Shown here in pieces: positions 54,252-63,423 of a stretch of 64,000 nt of DNA; the stretch's first letter is position 1, and the number at the start of each line of letters is the position of its first letter. Under the pieces are notes generated by a model that worked only from the letters and a program-made list of their open reading frames with translations, ran no database searches and was not told the origin of the DNA. Origin of the DNA: Rhizobium croatiense. GTDB lineage: Bacteria; Pseudomonadota; Alphaproteobacteria; Rhizobiales; Rhizobiaceae. The DNA is taken from NCBI RefSeq assembly GCF_019793465.1, contig NZ_JAILYJ010000005.1:248001-312000 (forward strand), written 5' to 3'. The translations under genes were made by a program, and so were the position numbers.

Positions 54252-55217
54252 TCAGGCGGCAGCGAGCTGCAGTTCCTTCTGCACCATGCTGCGCAACGTC
54301 GTCAGGTCCTTGGCGAAGGCACGGATGCCTTCGGCGAGCTTTTCCGTCGCCATCGCGTCTTCGTTCATCATCCAGCGGAAGGTCTTCTCGTCGACCGAAA
54401 CCTTGGCGTCGGGCTTGCGGCTCTCGGGCGAGAGCTTGCGCTCCAGCTTGCCCTCATCCTTGGAAAGTTCGTCAAGCAGCGCCGGGCTGATGGTCAGCCG
54501 GTCGCAGCCGGCAAGGGCTTCGATTTCGCCGGCATTGCGGAAGGAGGCGCCCATGACGATCGTCTTGATGTCGTTCGCCTTGTAATAGTTATAGATATCA
54601 CGCACGGAGATGACGCCCGGATCTTCCTCGGCGGTGTAATCCTTGCCGGTCGATTTCTTGTACCAGTCGAGAATGCGGCCGACGAAGGGCGAGATCAGGA
54701 ACACTTTGGCATCGGCGCAGGCGATCGCCTGGACCTTGCTGAAGAGAAGCGTCAGGTTGCAGTCGATGCCCTCCTTCTGCAGCACTTCGGCGGCGCGGAT
54801 GCCCTCCCAGGTGGACGCGAGCTTGATAAGAATGCGGTCCCGTTCGATGCCGCGATCCTTATAGGCAGCAATGATCGAGCGCGCCTTGGCAAGCGAAGCC
54901 TCGGTGTCGAAGGACAGGTCGGCATCGACCTCGGTCGAGACCCGGCCGGGGACAAGCTTTACCAGCGCAGCGCCAACCGAGATTGCGAGGCGATCGGCGA
55001 CGGCGGAGGAGACGGCTTCAGGATTGCCGCCCTGCGACTTGCCCCAGGCGACGGCTTCCTTGATGGCATCGGCAAACATCGGTGTGCCGAGCGCCTTCAG
55101 CACGATGCTCGGATTCGTCGTGCAATCGACTGGCTTCAGGCGCGCGACCGCCTCGATGTCGCCGGTATCGGCGACGACGGTGGTGATCTCGCGGAGTTGG
55201 TCAAGCTTGGATGTCAT
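54252..55217 (-). CDS. tal: transaldolase
   Basis: This 321-residue TalB-type enzyme of the non-oxidative pentose phosphate pathway transfers dihydroxyacetone units between sedoheptulose-7-phosphate and glyceraldehyde-3-phosphate. The Schiff-base Lys is K132 in [13 protein letters not shown], the same position as in E. coli TalB. ATG 55217 is preferred over an in-frame TTG at 55223. A standalone unit with a strong terminator. Confidence 0.94.
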   Translation of the reverse strand: MTSKLDQLREITTVVADTGDIEAVARLKPVDCTTNPSIVLKALGTPMFADAIKEAVAWGKSQGGNPEAVSSAVADRLAISVGAALVKLVPGRVSTEVDADLSFDTEASLAKARSIIAAYKDRGIERDRILIKLASTWEGIRAAEVLQKEGIDCNLTLLFSKVQAIACADAKVFLISPFVGRILDWYKKSTGKDYTAEEDPGVISVRDIYNYYKANDIKTIVMGASFRNAGEIEALAGCDRLTISPALLDELSKDEGKLERKLSPESRKPDAKVSVDEKTFRWMMNEDAMATEKLAEGIRAFAKDLTTLRSMVQKELQLAAA

Positions 55218-55638
55218 GATCAATAATCCTTGTTGAACTTGGGCTGCGACCGGCGCGAGTTCCGCCCGGCAAAGGTGATCTACCGACAGGTTGTCGGCAT
55301 GCTGCAGGCGAAAATGCGCACATCCGTCACGGATGATTCATAAACGTGAAGGACAGTGGCCATGTTCCCGCGGACAAACCGCACGCCGAACGCGAGCGAT
55401 GTCGCCTGCGGCTGGAAGGCCGGTCGTGACTTTCGGCATGCCCGCACTATGTCCTCCTCGGACGGACAGAACGACTTCGTGTCGCCGGGACTATCGCCAT
55501 TCGCCCGAGGAAAAGTCAAGGACATTTGTGCATTTCAATTGACATAAGTGTCACACCCGTCATTATCCCGGCAACAAACGCGCCGCGACAGCCGTTCATT
55601 CCTGATGGGATTTAGGGCAGGACTCGGCTGGAGGACAT
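55218..55638. promoter_or_regulatory. 420-base divergent intergenic region of tal and the sorC-type gene
   Basis: No credible gene is seen. A rightward promoter TTGACA (55539-55544) with CATTAT (55561-55566) serves the SorC-type gene. A leftward pair TTGACT (complement of 55514-55519) and CGATAG (complement of 55491-55496) could serve tal and would leave a leader of about 270 bases. A small CCGAC/GTCGG hairpin lies near 55282. Confidence 0.45.
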
Positions 55639-56664
55639 GTGGTCAAGCTCAAACGCGGAACGCATACAGCCTATTCGGAGGCATCCTCGCTGCGGCTGCG
55701 GGCCGCGTGGCTCTATTACAACGAGGGCCTGACTCAGAAGGATGTCGCCGAACAGCTCGGTATCAGCCGCACCACCGTCATCCGGCTGCTCGACGAGGCG
55801 ATGAAGCGCAGCGAAGTCCAGATCTGGATCAACGATTCGATCGGCGATTGCGTCGAGCTTTCCGTGAAGCTGGAGCGCGCCTACGGCCTCGACGAGGCGA
55901 TCGTCGTGCCGGCGCCGGTCCATGGCGACGTCGCCTCGCTGGCAAAGAATGTCGGCCTGGCGCTTGGCCAGTTCCTTTCCGAGGCCATCCCGGACGACTA
56001 TACGATCGGCGTCGGCTGGGGCCGCACGATGACCGCCTCGCTGTCGAGCTTCCGGCCACCGCGCCGCGCCAATTGCAAGGTCGTGTCGCTGCTCGGCGGC
56101 ATCGTCGCCGTCCACCAGACGAACCCGATCGATTACACGTGGCGGCTGGCAAATCAGCTTGGCGCCGAATGCTATATGTTCCTGGCGCCGCTTCTGGTCG
56201 ATTCCGTAGAAACCAAACGCAATCTCATCGAGAAGTGCGGCTTGGACACGATCTACCGTCTCGCCGAGAATCTTGATCTGGCGATCGTCAGCTGCGGCGA
56301 TATCGGTCCTCATTCGACTTCGCTGTCGGAAGGCTGGATATCGAAGGCCGAACTGCAGGAACTGATCGACGCCGGCTGCGTCTGCGACACCATGTTCAAC
56401 TTCCTCGACAGAGATGGCAATTCGGTCGACCACTCAATCAATCGTCGGGTGATGTCCGTCGATCTCGACACGCTGAAGGAAGCCAAGCACATCGTGCTTT
56501 CCTCCGGCGGCGCCCATCGTGCCGTCGCCATCCGCGCCACGATCAAGCGCATCGGCTGCAATACGCTGATCACCGACGAAAGCGCGGCGCGGGCGCTGCT
56601 GGAATTGGCTGAGACATCACCGTCAGCCTCTTCTCCTCAGCGGAGAGAAATACCGGAGCGATAG
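55639..56664 (+). CDS. SorC/DeoR-type sugar-binding transcriptional regulator
   Basis: This 341-residue protein has an N-terminal helix-turn-helix LTQKDVAEQLGISRTTVIRL and a phosphosugar-binding SorC domain (TIGVGWGRTMTASL, VVSLLGGI, CDTMFNFLDRDG). GTG 55639 follows GGAGGACAT. Relatives include EryD, SmoC and LsrR, which sense phosphorylated sugars or polyols. No catabolic operon lies directly beside it except the divergent transaldolase, so its target is uncertain. Confidence 0.9.
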   Translation: MVKLKRGTHTAYSEASSLRLRAAWLYYNEGLTQKDVAEQLGISRTTVIRLLDEAMKRSEVQIWINDSIGDCVELSVKLERAYGLDEAIVVPAPVHGDVASLAKNVGLALGQFLSEAIPDDYTIGVGWGRTMTASLSSFRPPRRANCKVVSLLGGIVAVHQTNPIDYTWRLANQLGAECYMFLAPLLVDSVETKRNLIEKCGLDTIYRLAENLDLAIVSCGDIGPHSTSLSEGWISKAELQELIDAGCVCDTMFNFLDRDGNSVDHSINRRVMSVDLDTLKEAKHIVLSSGGAHRAVAIRATIKRIGCNTLITDESAARALLELAETSPSASSPQRREIPER

Positions 56665-56712
56665 CGCGGCAATGCGGGGTGGGCGGCAGCGGCGAACGAC
56701 CCGCCGCTCTCC

Positions 56713-57585
56713 TCAGGCGTGCGCCGATTCCCAGCCGAGCATGGCCCGCTTGCGGGTCAGGCCCCAATGATATCCGGTCAATGCTCCGTTCTTGCCAAGC
56801 GCGCGATGGCAGGGCACGACGAAGGAAATCGGATTGACCCCGACGGCAGCCCCGACAGCGCGCATGGCGGTCGGCCGGCCGATGTCCCTGGCGATATCGC
56901 TATAGGTCACGGCCTTGCCGAACGGGATCTTCAGCAGGCTCTGCCAGACGCTGACCTGGAAATCGGTTCCGATCAGGACGACCCGCAACGGCTGGTCCGA
57001 CGTCCAGCGGCCCGGCTGGAAGATGCGCTCGGCATAGGGAGCCGTCGCCTGCCGGTCGTCGATGTATTCAGCATTCGGCCAACGGCAGGTCATGTCTTCC
57101 AGGCAGGCCTTTTCGTCGCCGCTGTCGCTGAAGGCAAGGCCGGCGAGGCCGCGATCCGTGACCATGACGAGAGCCGCACCGAAGGGACAACTGTGGAAGC
57201 CGTAGCGGATCGTTAGGCCGCCGCCCTTCGCCTTCCATTCGCCCGGAGACATCGCCTCATGGGTGACAAAGAGATCGTGCAGGCGGCTCGGGCCGGAAAG
57301 CCCGACCTCGATGGAAGTTTCGAGCAAGGGCATCTCTTCCTTGCGCAGCAGCCGCTTGGCGTGGTCGAGCGTGACGGCTTGCAGAAAGGCCTTGGGAGAG
57401 AGGCCGGCCCAGCGGGTGAAGGTCTTCTGAAGCTGCGTTGGGGACTGATTCAGCCGCGCCGCGATCGCTTCCAGCGAGGGCTGGTCGCGATATTCTTCGC
57501 TGATGAGTTCGATGACCCGACGGACGGTATCGTAGTCGGGGCCGCCGGGGGTGATATCTGTGTCGAGCTTCGCGATCATATTCAT
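56713..57585 (-). CDS. Ada-like protein: AraC helix-turn-helix plus O6-alkylguanine methyltransferase
   Basis: The 290-residue protein has an AraC-type DNA-binding domain (about 20-115, QPSLEAIAARLNQSPTQLQK) followed by an Ogt methyltransferase domain with active-site Cys C259 in VVPCHRALGKNG. The N-terminal phosphotriester/metal-binding domain of E. coli Ada is absent, so it repairs O6-alkylguanine but cannot be switched by methylphosphotriesters in the Ada manner. AAAGGAGAAAAACG precedes ATG 57585. Confidence 0.92.
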   Translation of the reverse strand: MNMIAKLDTDITPGGPDYDTVRRVIELISEEYRDQPSLEAIAARLNQSPTQLQKTFTRWAGLSPKAFLQAVTLDHAKRLLRKEEMPLLETSIEVGLSGPSRLHDLFVTHEAMSPGEWKAKGGGLTIRYGFHSCPFGAALVMVTDRGLAGLAFSDSGDEKACLEDMTCRWPNAEYIDDRQATAPYAERIFQPGRWTSDQPLRVVLIGTDFQVSVWQSLLKIPFGKAVTYSDIARDIGRPTAMRAVGAAVGVNPISFVVPCHRALGKNGALTGYHWGLTRKRAMLGWESAHA

Positions 57586-57663
57586 CGTTTTTCTCCTTTA
57601 GACAGGAGATAATCAAGGGCGGACGGCCAAACCACCCGATTCTTGCGCCTCCGGCGGATCGGC

Positions 57664-58161
57664 TCAGAGACGCTGCTTGACCGTGGCGAGCGCCCCTTTG
57701 AAAGCCTTGGCAAAACTCTCGCGGTCATCAGGGTTCAGGAAGGAGCCGACATCCGTGCGCCGGCCCTCGCCGAAAATCTGCATGGAGAGGATGCCGATTT
57801 CCTGATGCCGGCGGACGAGGAACCGCGCCCAGAACGGGTTGAAATGATGTTCCACCATCCGCCCCGACGGCGCAAACTTGCGCACCGAAACATCCGTGCG
57901 CGACACCGTGACTTCCTCGCGCGCCCTTCCGGAGCGGTAGCTCAGCCAGAAAGCACCGTAAAGCAGGAGGAAATCCAGCCCGAAGAAGAAGCCGATCGGC
58001 CAGGCGCCGGTCACGGTGAAGAACATGCCGTAGAGAAAGCAGACGGCGCCCGACAAAATGAGCAGCACCTTGAAGCCCTTGCGCCCGAGCGATCGGTGGG
58101 GAAAGAGTTCGGCTGCGAAAACAGGCTTTTCGTTGAAGCTGTCGGCGTTGCTTTCCATCAT
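57664..58161 (-). CDS. DUF2244 membrane protein
   Basis: This 165-residue protein has two adjacent transmembrane helices (KVLLILSGAVCFLYGMFFTV and WPIGFFFGLDFLLLYGAFWL) and a cytoplasmic C-terminal domain ending in DRESFAKAFKGAL, matching the DUF2244 family. Start is ATG 58161 or 58158. Its start lies only 22 bases from the divergent nth start, which constrains both promoters. Function unknown. Confidence 0.82.
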   Translation of the reverse strand: MMESNADSFNEKPVFAAELFPHRSLGRKGFKVLLILSGAVCFLYGMFFTVTGAWPIGFFFGLDFLLLYGAFWLSYRSGRAREEVTVSRTDVSVRKFAPSGRMVEHHFNPFWARFLVRRHQEIGILSMQIFGEGRRTDVGSFLNPDDRESFAKAFKGALATVKQRL

Positions 58162-58183
58162 GGCCGTTGAGTATAGATTCTCC

Positions 58184-58966
58184 ATGGCGAATCCGAAACT
58201 CAAATCCGTTGGCAAACCGTCCCAAAACTCGAATGGCATCACCCGCCGCAAACCGGCAGCGGCGGTGAAAACCGCCTATTCCGTGGCTGAGCGCGAGGAG
58301 ATCTTCCGCCGTTTCTCGGTGCAGCGGCCGGAACCGAGGGGCGAACTCGAGCATACCAACCCCTTCACTCTCGTCGTCGCCGTGGCGCTTTCCGCCCAAG
58401 CCACCGACGCCGGGGTCAACAAGGCGACGCGAGCGCTCTTCAAGGTCGCCGACACGCCGCAGAAAATGCTCGATCTCGGCGAGGAGAAGGTCCGCGATTA
58501 CATTAAAACGATCGGCCTTTATCGCAACAAAGCAAAGAACGTCATCGCGCTTTCCCAGATGCTGGTCGACGAATTCGCGGGCAAAGTACCGGAAACGCGC
58601 GAGGAACTGGTCCGCCTGCCGGGCGTCGGGCGCAAGACCGCCAATGTCGTACTGTCCATGGCCTTCGGCCAGGCGACGATGGCGGTCGACACTCACATTT
58701 TCCGCATCGCCAACCGCATCAGGTTGGCCCCCGGCAAGACGCCCGACGAGGTCGAGGCGCGGCTGATGAAGGTGGTTCCGAGACACTACCTCTATCACGC
58801 CCATCACTGGCTGATCCTGCACGGCCGCTACACCTGCAAGGCACGCCGCCCCGAATGCGAGCGCTGCGTCATCGCCGACATCTGCAAATCGCCGGACAAA
58901 AGTTGGGATATTCCGGCGCCGCTCGTCGAGCTACCGCCGCAGGTGATCGGCGAGGCCGTCGAGTAA
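58184..58966 (+). CDS. nth: endonuclease III
   Basis: This 260-residue bifunctional DNA glycosylase/AP lyase removes oxidised pyrimidines. The helix-hairpin-helix LPGVGRKTANVVL holds catalytic Lys K151, with Asp D169 in AVDTHIFRI. The [4Fe-4S] cluster is ligated by C218, C225, C228 and C234 (spacing C-x6-C-x2-C-x5-C). A GTG near 58265 would remove a variable N-terminal tail and is an alternative start. Its last 36 bases overlap the convergent TetR gene. Confidence 0.93.
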   Translation: MANPKLKSVGKPSQNSNGITRRKPAAAVKTAYSVAEREEIFRRFSVQRPEPRGELEHTNPFTLVVAVALSAQATDAGVNKATRALFKVADTPQKMLDLGEEKVRDYIKTIGLYRNKAKNVIALSQMLVDEFAGKVPETREELVRLPGVGRKTANVVLSMAFGQATMAVDTHIFRIANRIRLAPGKTPDEVEARLMKVVPRHYLYHAHHWLILHGRYTCKARRPECERCVIADICKSPDKSWDIPAPLVELPPQVIGEAVE

Positions 58967-59509
58967 GACGGCGATCGCCCGCTCGTAATCCCGCCTGTCC
59001 CCGCCGGCGTCGATCGCGATCGCGGCGCGGTCGAAAGCTGCCGACAGCAGTGATGTCAGCGGGTCGAGCAAGGCGCCTGCCTCCGGCAGAAACGCCGCAA
59101 GTCCTTCCCGCAAACTCGCCTCCGCATTTTCCGCATCCAGTGCGGCGACCACCGGCGATCCGAGAACGGCAGGCGCTTCCATCAACAGCAGCTGTGTTCG
59201 CCCTGGCTGCGCCATCGCGGCGAAATAGGCCGAAGCGCCGGCGATCAGTGCAGCCCGCTGTCCTTGTTTCGGCGCCGAAGACGCCTCGATCGCCTTGGCC
59301 ACATCCTGGGCCTCGCACGCGATCACCGCCTGGAACAGTGCCTTCTTGTCCTCGAAATGATGGTAGAGCGCCCCGCGCGTCACCCCTGCCGCCGCGACGA
59401 TCTCCGGCGTCGCCGTTTCGGCATAACCTTTCTCGACGAAGATACGCCGCCCGGCGTCGATCAGCGCCTGCCTTGTCTGTTCGGTTCTCTCGCGATTGCT
59501 GCGGCTCAT
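58931..59509 (-). CDS. TetR-family regulator of the adjacent VOC gene
   Basis: The 192-residue protein has TetR helix-turn-helix TPEIVAAAGVTRGALYHHFE and a C-terminal ligand domain. It is divergent from the VOC gene with two palindromes in the 80-base gap, a standard repressor-target layout. The 3' end overlaps nth on the opposite strand by 36 bases. Ligand unknown. Confidence 0.9.
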   Translation of the reverse strand: MSRSNRERTEQTRQALIDAGRRIFVEKGYAETATPEIVAAAGVTRGALYHHFEDKKALFQAVIACEAQDVAKAIEASSAPKQGQRAALIAGASAYFAAMAQPGRTQLLLMEAPAVLGSPVVAALDAENAEASLREGLAAFLPEAGALLDPLTSLLSAAFDRAAIAIDAGGDRRDYERAIAVLLDGLADHLRR

Positions 59510-59520
59510 ACCGTCTATTT

Positions 59521-59541
59521 ACATACAAACTGCATGTATGT
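59521..59541. promoter_or_regulatory. TetR-type operator 1
   Basis: Seven-base arms ACATACA (59521-59527) and TGTATGT (59535-59541) flank a 7-base spacer, directly before the TetR start codon. The arms share the ACATACA half-site with operator 2. Confidence 0.65.
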
Positions 59542-59553
59542 TAATACAAAAAA

Positions 59554-59570
59554 ACATACAGACTGTATGT
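59554..59570. promoter_or_regulatory. TetR-type operator 2, 17-bp perfect palindrome
   Basis: ACATACAG-A-CTGTATGT is perfectly symmetric and lies 20 bases before the VOC start, where bound repressor would block transcription or the ribosome site region. Confidence 0.8.
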
Positions 59571-59589
59571 AAAAGCGAAGGAGCAAGAG

Positions 59590-60015
59590 ATGAAATCGAC
59601 CAGCTATTATCCTGTCATCATGACGGGCGACGTTGAGGGCACCGCCGCCTTCTACTGCGCCCACTTCGGCTTCAAGGCGCTTTTTGAAAGCGACTGGTAC
59701 GTTCACCTGCAATCGGTCGAGGCGGAGCATGTCGCGCTCGCCATCCTGGACGGCAGCCACGAGACCATCCCTGCCGCCGCGCGCGGTGAGGTTCGCGGCT
59801 TGCTGCTCAATTTCGAGGTCGAGGATGTCGATCGTATCTACGAGGCCTGCCGGAACGCAGGCCTGCCGATTTTGAGAGAGATCCGCGATGAGGATTTCGG
59901 CCAGCGGCACTTCATCACCGCTGATCCGAACGGCGTGCTGATCGACATCATCAAGCCGATCCCGCCGAGCGCGGAATTCGCCGCGCTGTACGACGCCTCC
60001 GCCCTGCCCGGCTGA
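59590..60015 (+). CDS. VOC-family (glyoxalase-fold) protein under TetR control
   Basis: This 141-residue VOC protein has two modules, [20 protein letters not shown] and [19 protein letters not shown]. The substrate is unknown; TetR pairing suggests a role against a toxic electrophile or antibiotic-like compound. It is not closely similar to the VOC protein at 17.9 kb. Confidence 0.87.
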   Translation: MKSTSYYPVIMTGDVEGTAAFYCAHFGFKALFESDWYVHLQSVEAEHVALAILDGSHETIPAAARGEVRGLLLNFEVEDVDRIYEACRNAGLPILREIRDEDFGQRHFITADPNGVLIDIIKPIPPSAEFAALYDASALPG

Positions 60016-60018
60016 GCC

Positions 60019-60732
60019 TCAGGCGCGCGAACCGGTGTCGCGAGCCGAAATCAGCTTGTGCAGATGCACCATCATGCCGGCGGCAAAGAGCGGCGTCAGC
60101 AGATTGACGAAGGGGATCATCAGAAACAGCGCAATAAGCAGCCCGCCGAGAAAGACGGTGGGCGCATGCTTGGCGCGAAAAAGCCGCGCCTCCTGCGGCG
60201 GGCGGAAGCGCATGGCGGCGAATTCGAAGAATTCCCTTCCCAGTAGGTAGCCGTTCACCAGAAAGAAGGCGACCAGATTGACGCCGGGAATGAACAGCAG
60301 CAGCAAGGCGACGATATTGCCGAGGATCACCACGCCAAGGAACTTGATCGAGCTTGCCATGGCAGGACCGAGCGGCATGGCGGTGCCCGGCGCGTCCGCG
60401 GGATAATCGCGTTTTTCGATGACATCGGCGACATCGTCGAGAAACAGGCCTGCGATCAAGGCCGTGACCGGCGACAGCAACAGCGCCAGCAGGAGCGCAA
60501 GGCCGATGCCCGCGAGGATCGCGAAGACGAGGGTGAGCCACCCCGCCCATTCCGGCAGATCGGGAAAGAAGCCCGTCAGCCAGGGAAAGAGGAAGGCCAT
60601 GAAGGCCCCGCGCAATGCAAACCAGAGACCGGCCAGCACCAGAATCGTCAGGCCGAGCACTTTCCAGAAGACCGAACGCGTTTCCGGCGCGAACAGGTTG
60701 GCGAGTGATAGTCGAGCGGCGTCAAGGATCAT
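60019..60732 (-). CDS. CysZ/EI24-like membrane protein
   Basis: This 237-residue inner-membrane protein has four to six hydrophobic segments. EI24/CysZ-family features include GIGLALLLALLLSPVTALIAGLFLDDVADVIE and FFLVNGYLLGREFFEFAAMR. CysZ proteins take up sulfate for cysteine synthesis; whether this member does so is not shown, though cysE is also in the window. It converges on the VOC gene three bases away. Confidence 0.85.
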   Translation of the reverse strand: MILDAARLSLANLFAPETRSVFWKVLGLTILVLAGLWFALRGAFMAFLFPWLTGFFPDLPEWAGWLTLVFAILAGIGLALLLALLLSPVTALIAGLFLDDVADVIEKRDYPADAPGTAMPLGPAMASSIKFLGVVILGNIVALLLLFIPGVNLVAFFLVNGYLLGREFFEFAAMRFRPPQEARLFRAKHAPTVFLGGLLIALFLMIPFVNLLTPLFAAGMMVHLHKLISARDTGSRA

Positions 60733-60967
60733 TTCTTCAGCGTCTCCAGTTGCGCAGAAGATGTAGGAAAGGCGAATGCCACCGACAAGAGAGAATAAAA
60801 TTGCAGGCTGTAATAGAAACTTGTCGCAATATAAGTGCTAATATAATATTATGGCCCATAGAATTAAGCATGGGCCTGAGAAGCAGCTTCCGAAAATAGT
60901 TGCAAAGACAAGGGATCGCGATAGCGCATCCACGGAACGCCTCTGAGGGAAGACGGGGGAGGCTGAT

Positions 60968-61822
60968 GTGGAAGATTTTGTGCACAAACTCAGGCAATAC
61001 GTCAAAAGCGGCACACCGGCCGAGCGTCGTATCGCGAAATATTTCTCCGAACACCTGAATGACCTGCCGTTTGAGACGGCCGCGTCGGTTGCCGACCGGC
61101 TGGACCTATCGCCCATGACCGTCGGGCGTTTTCTGCGCGCGCTCGGCTACCAGGGCCTGGACAGCGTCAAGGTCGAGATCCGCGAGACCGTGACGACATC
61201 GCCGGCTCAGTTGCAGAGCGCCATGAGTGAATTGCATGCGGATGCTGCGGAAGGCAAACCGCTCGCCGTGCTGGTCGCCGAACAGATCCAGGCGCTCCAT
61301 CATATCTATCATCTGACGGCGCAGCCGCACTGGTCCGAAGCTGTCAGCCTGATCAGCACCGCTCGTGAAGTCTCGATCGCCACCCACGCACGGCTTGCAA
61401 GTCTCGCCAATCACTTCTGCCAGCGGCTGACACAGGCCCGCGACGGCGTGCGCACGCTCGACGGCGCCGACAACCGTTTTGCCGACCTCTTTGCCCGCCC
61501 GGCGGTCGACGACGCGCTGCTCGTCATCATCGACTGTCGCCGCTTCGCCAAGGCGCGCCTGCTTGCCAGAACCGCGCGGCGCTACGGCTACAAGGTCGTC
61601 CTGATTTCACCGCAGCAGGCGGATTGGATGGCGGATCAATCCAACGTCATGTTGCCCCTGCCGCCCGCCCGCGCCCCCGATCTCGACAATCTTCCGCCGC
61701 TGATCGCCCTGCTCGATTGCCTGTCGGAGTCGGTCATCCTCGAAGTCGGGGAAGAGGCCGCGCTTCGCCGCCGCCGCATGCTGGAATTCGCAACCGTCCT
61801 CGGCGAGACGGCCAACCACTGA
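60968..61822 (+). CDS. RpiR/MurR-family transcriptional regulator
   Basis: The 284-residue protein has an N-terminal RpiR helix-turn-helix (PFETAASVADRLDLSPMTVG) and a C-terminal SIS phosphosugar-binding domain (about 120-260). GTG 60968 follows GGGGGAGGCTGAT. It converges on the FGGY kinase gene with 17 bases between, so it may or may not control the kinase operon. The preceding 235-base gap is AT-rich around 60835-60860. Confidence 0.9.
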   Translation: MEDFVHKLRQYVKSGTPAERRIAKYFSEHLNDLPFETAASVADRLDLSPMTVGRFLRALGYQGLDSVKVEIRETVTTSPAQLQSAMSELHADAAEGKPLAVLVAEQIQALHHIYHLTAQPHWSEAVSLISTAREVSIATHARLASLANHFCQRLTQARDGVRTLDGADNRFADLFARPAVDDALLVIIDCRRFAKARLLARTARRYGYKVVLISPQQADWMADQSNVMLPLPPARAPDLDNLPPLIALLDCLSESVILEVGEEAALRRRRMLEFATVLGETANH

Positions 61823-61839
61823 AACCGCGCTTTCGGCGG

Positions 61840-63423
61840 CTACCGCATCGTTTCCAGCTCGGCGCGGTGCCGATACATCGCCAGAAGACGGCGATAATCG
61901 CGATCGTAGAGGGCCTGCTTCGCCCTGTCGGGCAGCCGTTCCTGGCCGCCCGGATACATCGCCTCGCCGGCTGCCGCCAAATCCTTGTGCAGGCCGCAGG
62001 CGACCGATGCCGCGATCGCCGTGCCGAGCAGCACCGCCTCGTTCATCTTCGGCACCACGACCTTGCAGCCGGTGGCATCGCTATAGAGTTCCATCAGCAC
62101 CGGGTTTTTCACATGCCCGCCGGCGACATGCAGTGTATCAGGCACGTAGCCATATTCCTTCATTTTCTCCAGGATATGGCGAATGCCGAGCGCAATGGCC
62201 ACTGCGGACCGCCAATAGAGTGCACACAGCCCGTCGAAGGAGGTATCGAGCGTCAGCCCGCTGACGGCGCCGACCGCATGCGGATCGGCGCGGGGTGAAC
62301 GATTGCCGTGAAAATCCGGCAGCACGAAAATGCGCTCCCCGAAAGCATCGCCTTCCTCGGCCCGCAACTCGGCAATGCGCGCGACGATCCTCTGATGCAG
62401 CGCCGCCGTCGGCTCGCCGCCCGCCGCATGCATGCGGACCATATGGTCGAGCAGCGCCCCGGTCGCCGATTGTCCGGCCTCCACCAGCCAGGACTGCGGG
62501 AAGACCACCTCGTAATAGGGACCCCACATGCCGTGGCTCGGTTTGCGTTCCTGCGAAAAGGCGACGATGCAGCTCGACGTGCCGGCGATCAGCGCCAGTT
62601 GATGCTCGCGTTTCACCGGATCGGCGGCATAACCGCCGAGTGCGCCAAGCGCGCCGGCATAGGCGTCGATCATCCCGGCCGAGACGTGGCAATCGGTGGT
62701 CAGCCCAAGGACTGCCGCCGCCTCCGGCGTCAGCCGGCCGACGCTGCCGCCGACCGGCGTCGTCTCATCCGGCAGGTGGCCGCGCGCCTGAAGATCTTCG
62801 AGACCAATGCGCTGCAGGAAATCCTGCTGCCAGCCCTTTTCGAGATGGGCGAGATAATTCCATTTCGCCGTCAACGTGCAGCGCGAGCGAGCCGGCGATC
62901 CGGTCGATTTCCATGTCATGAAATCGGCAAGGTCGAAGAAGTAACCGGCCTTTTCCCATGTGGCGGGCAGCTTCTTCTTCAGCCACATCAGCTTCGGCAT
63001 TTCCATTTCCGGCGACATGACGTGGCCGGAATGCTCGAGCACCCCGTGCTCCGTCGCCGTGCAGAAATCGGCTTCCTTCAGCGCCCGATGGTCGAGCCAG
63101 ACGATCGTGTCGAAACGCTGCTCGCCGCCGGTGGAAACGCTGATCTGCCGGCCCTCGACGTCGCGCACGACAAGCGAACAGGTAGCGTCGAAACCAATCG
63201 CGCCGACCGAGGCGGCGGCAATGCCGGATTGCGCCATCGCGCGGCGCACCGCCGTGCAGGCAGCCGACCAGATGTCTTCGGAATCGTGCTCGGCGTGGTT
63301 TTCGCGCGGCCGGTTCATCGCGATCGGATGTTCTGCCTTGGCGAGCAGACGGCCGGCGGCATCGAAGACACCGGCGCGCGCGCTGCCGGTGCCGACATCG
63401 ACCGCAACCACATGATCACGCAT
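61840..63423 (-). CDS. FGGY-family pentulose kinase (ribulokinase-like)
   Basis: This 527-residue carbohydrate kinase opens with AVDVGTGSARAGVFDAAGRL and contains AAASVGAIGFDATCSLVV and the C-terminal LHVAGGHVKNPVLMELYSDA signature of the FGGY pentulose/ribulokinase branch. ATG 63423 overlaps the upstream HAD stop codon (TGATG), so the two are translated together. Such HAD-kinase pairs sit at the end of rhizobial polyol (sorbitol/mannitol) clusters; the rest would lie to the right of the window. That placement is inference. Confidence 0.9.
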   Translation of the reverse strand: MRDHVVAVDVGTGSARAGVFDAAGRLLAKAEHPIAMNRPRENHAEHDSEDIWSAACTAVRRAMAQSGIAAASVGAIGFDATCSLVVRDVEGRQISVSTGGEQRFDTIVWLDHRALKEADFCTATEHGVLEHSGHVMSPEMEMPKLMWLKKKLPATWEKAGYFFDLADFMTWKSTGSPARSRCTLTAKWNYLAHLEKGWQQDFLQRIGLEDLQARGHLPDETTPVGGSVGRLTPEAAAVLGLTTDCHVSAGMIDAYAGALGALGGYAADPVKREHQLALIAGTSSCIVAFSQERKPSHGMWGPYYEVVFPQSWLVEAGQSATGALLDHMVRMHAAGGEPTAALHQRIVARIAELRAEEGDAFGERIFVLPDFHGNRSPRADPHAVGAVSGLTLDTSFDGLCALYWRSAVAIALGIRHILEKMKEYGYVPDTLHVAGGHVKNPVLMELYSDATGCKVVVPKMNEAVLLGTAIAASVACGLHKDLAAAGEAMYPGGQERLPDRAKQALYDRDYRRLLAMYRHRAELETMR

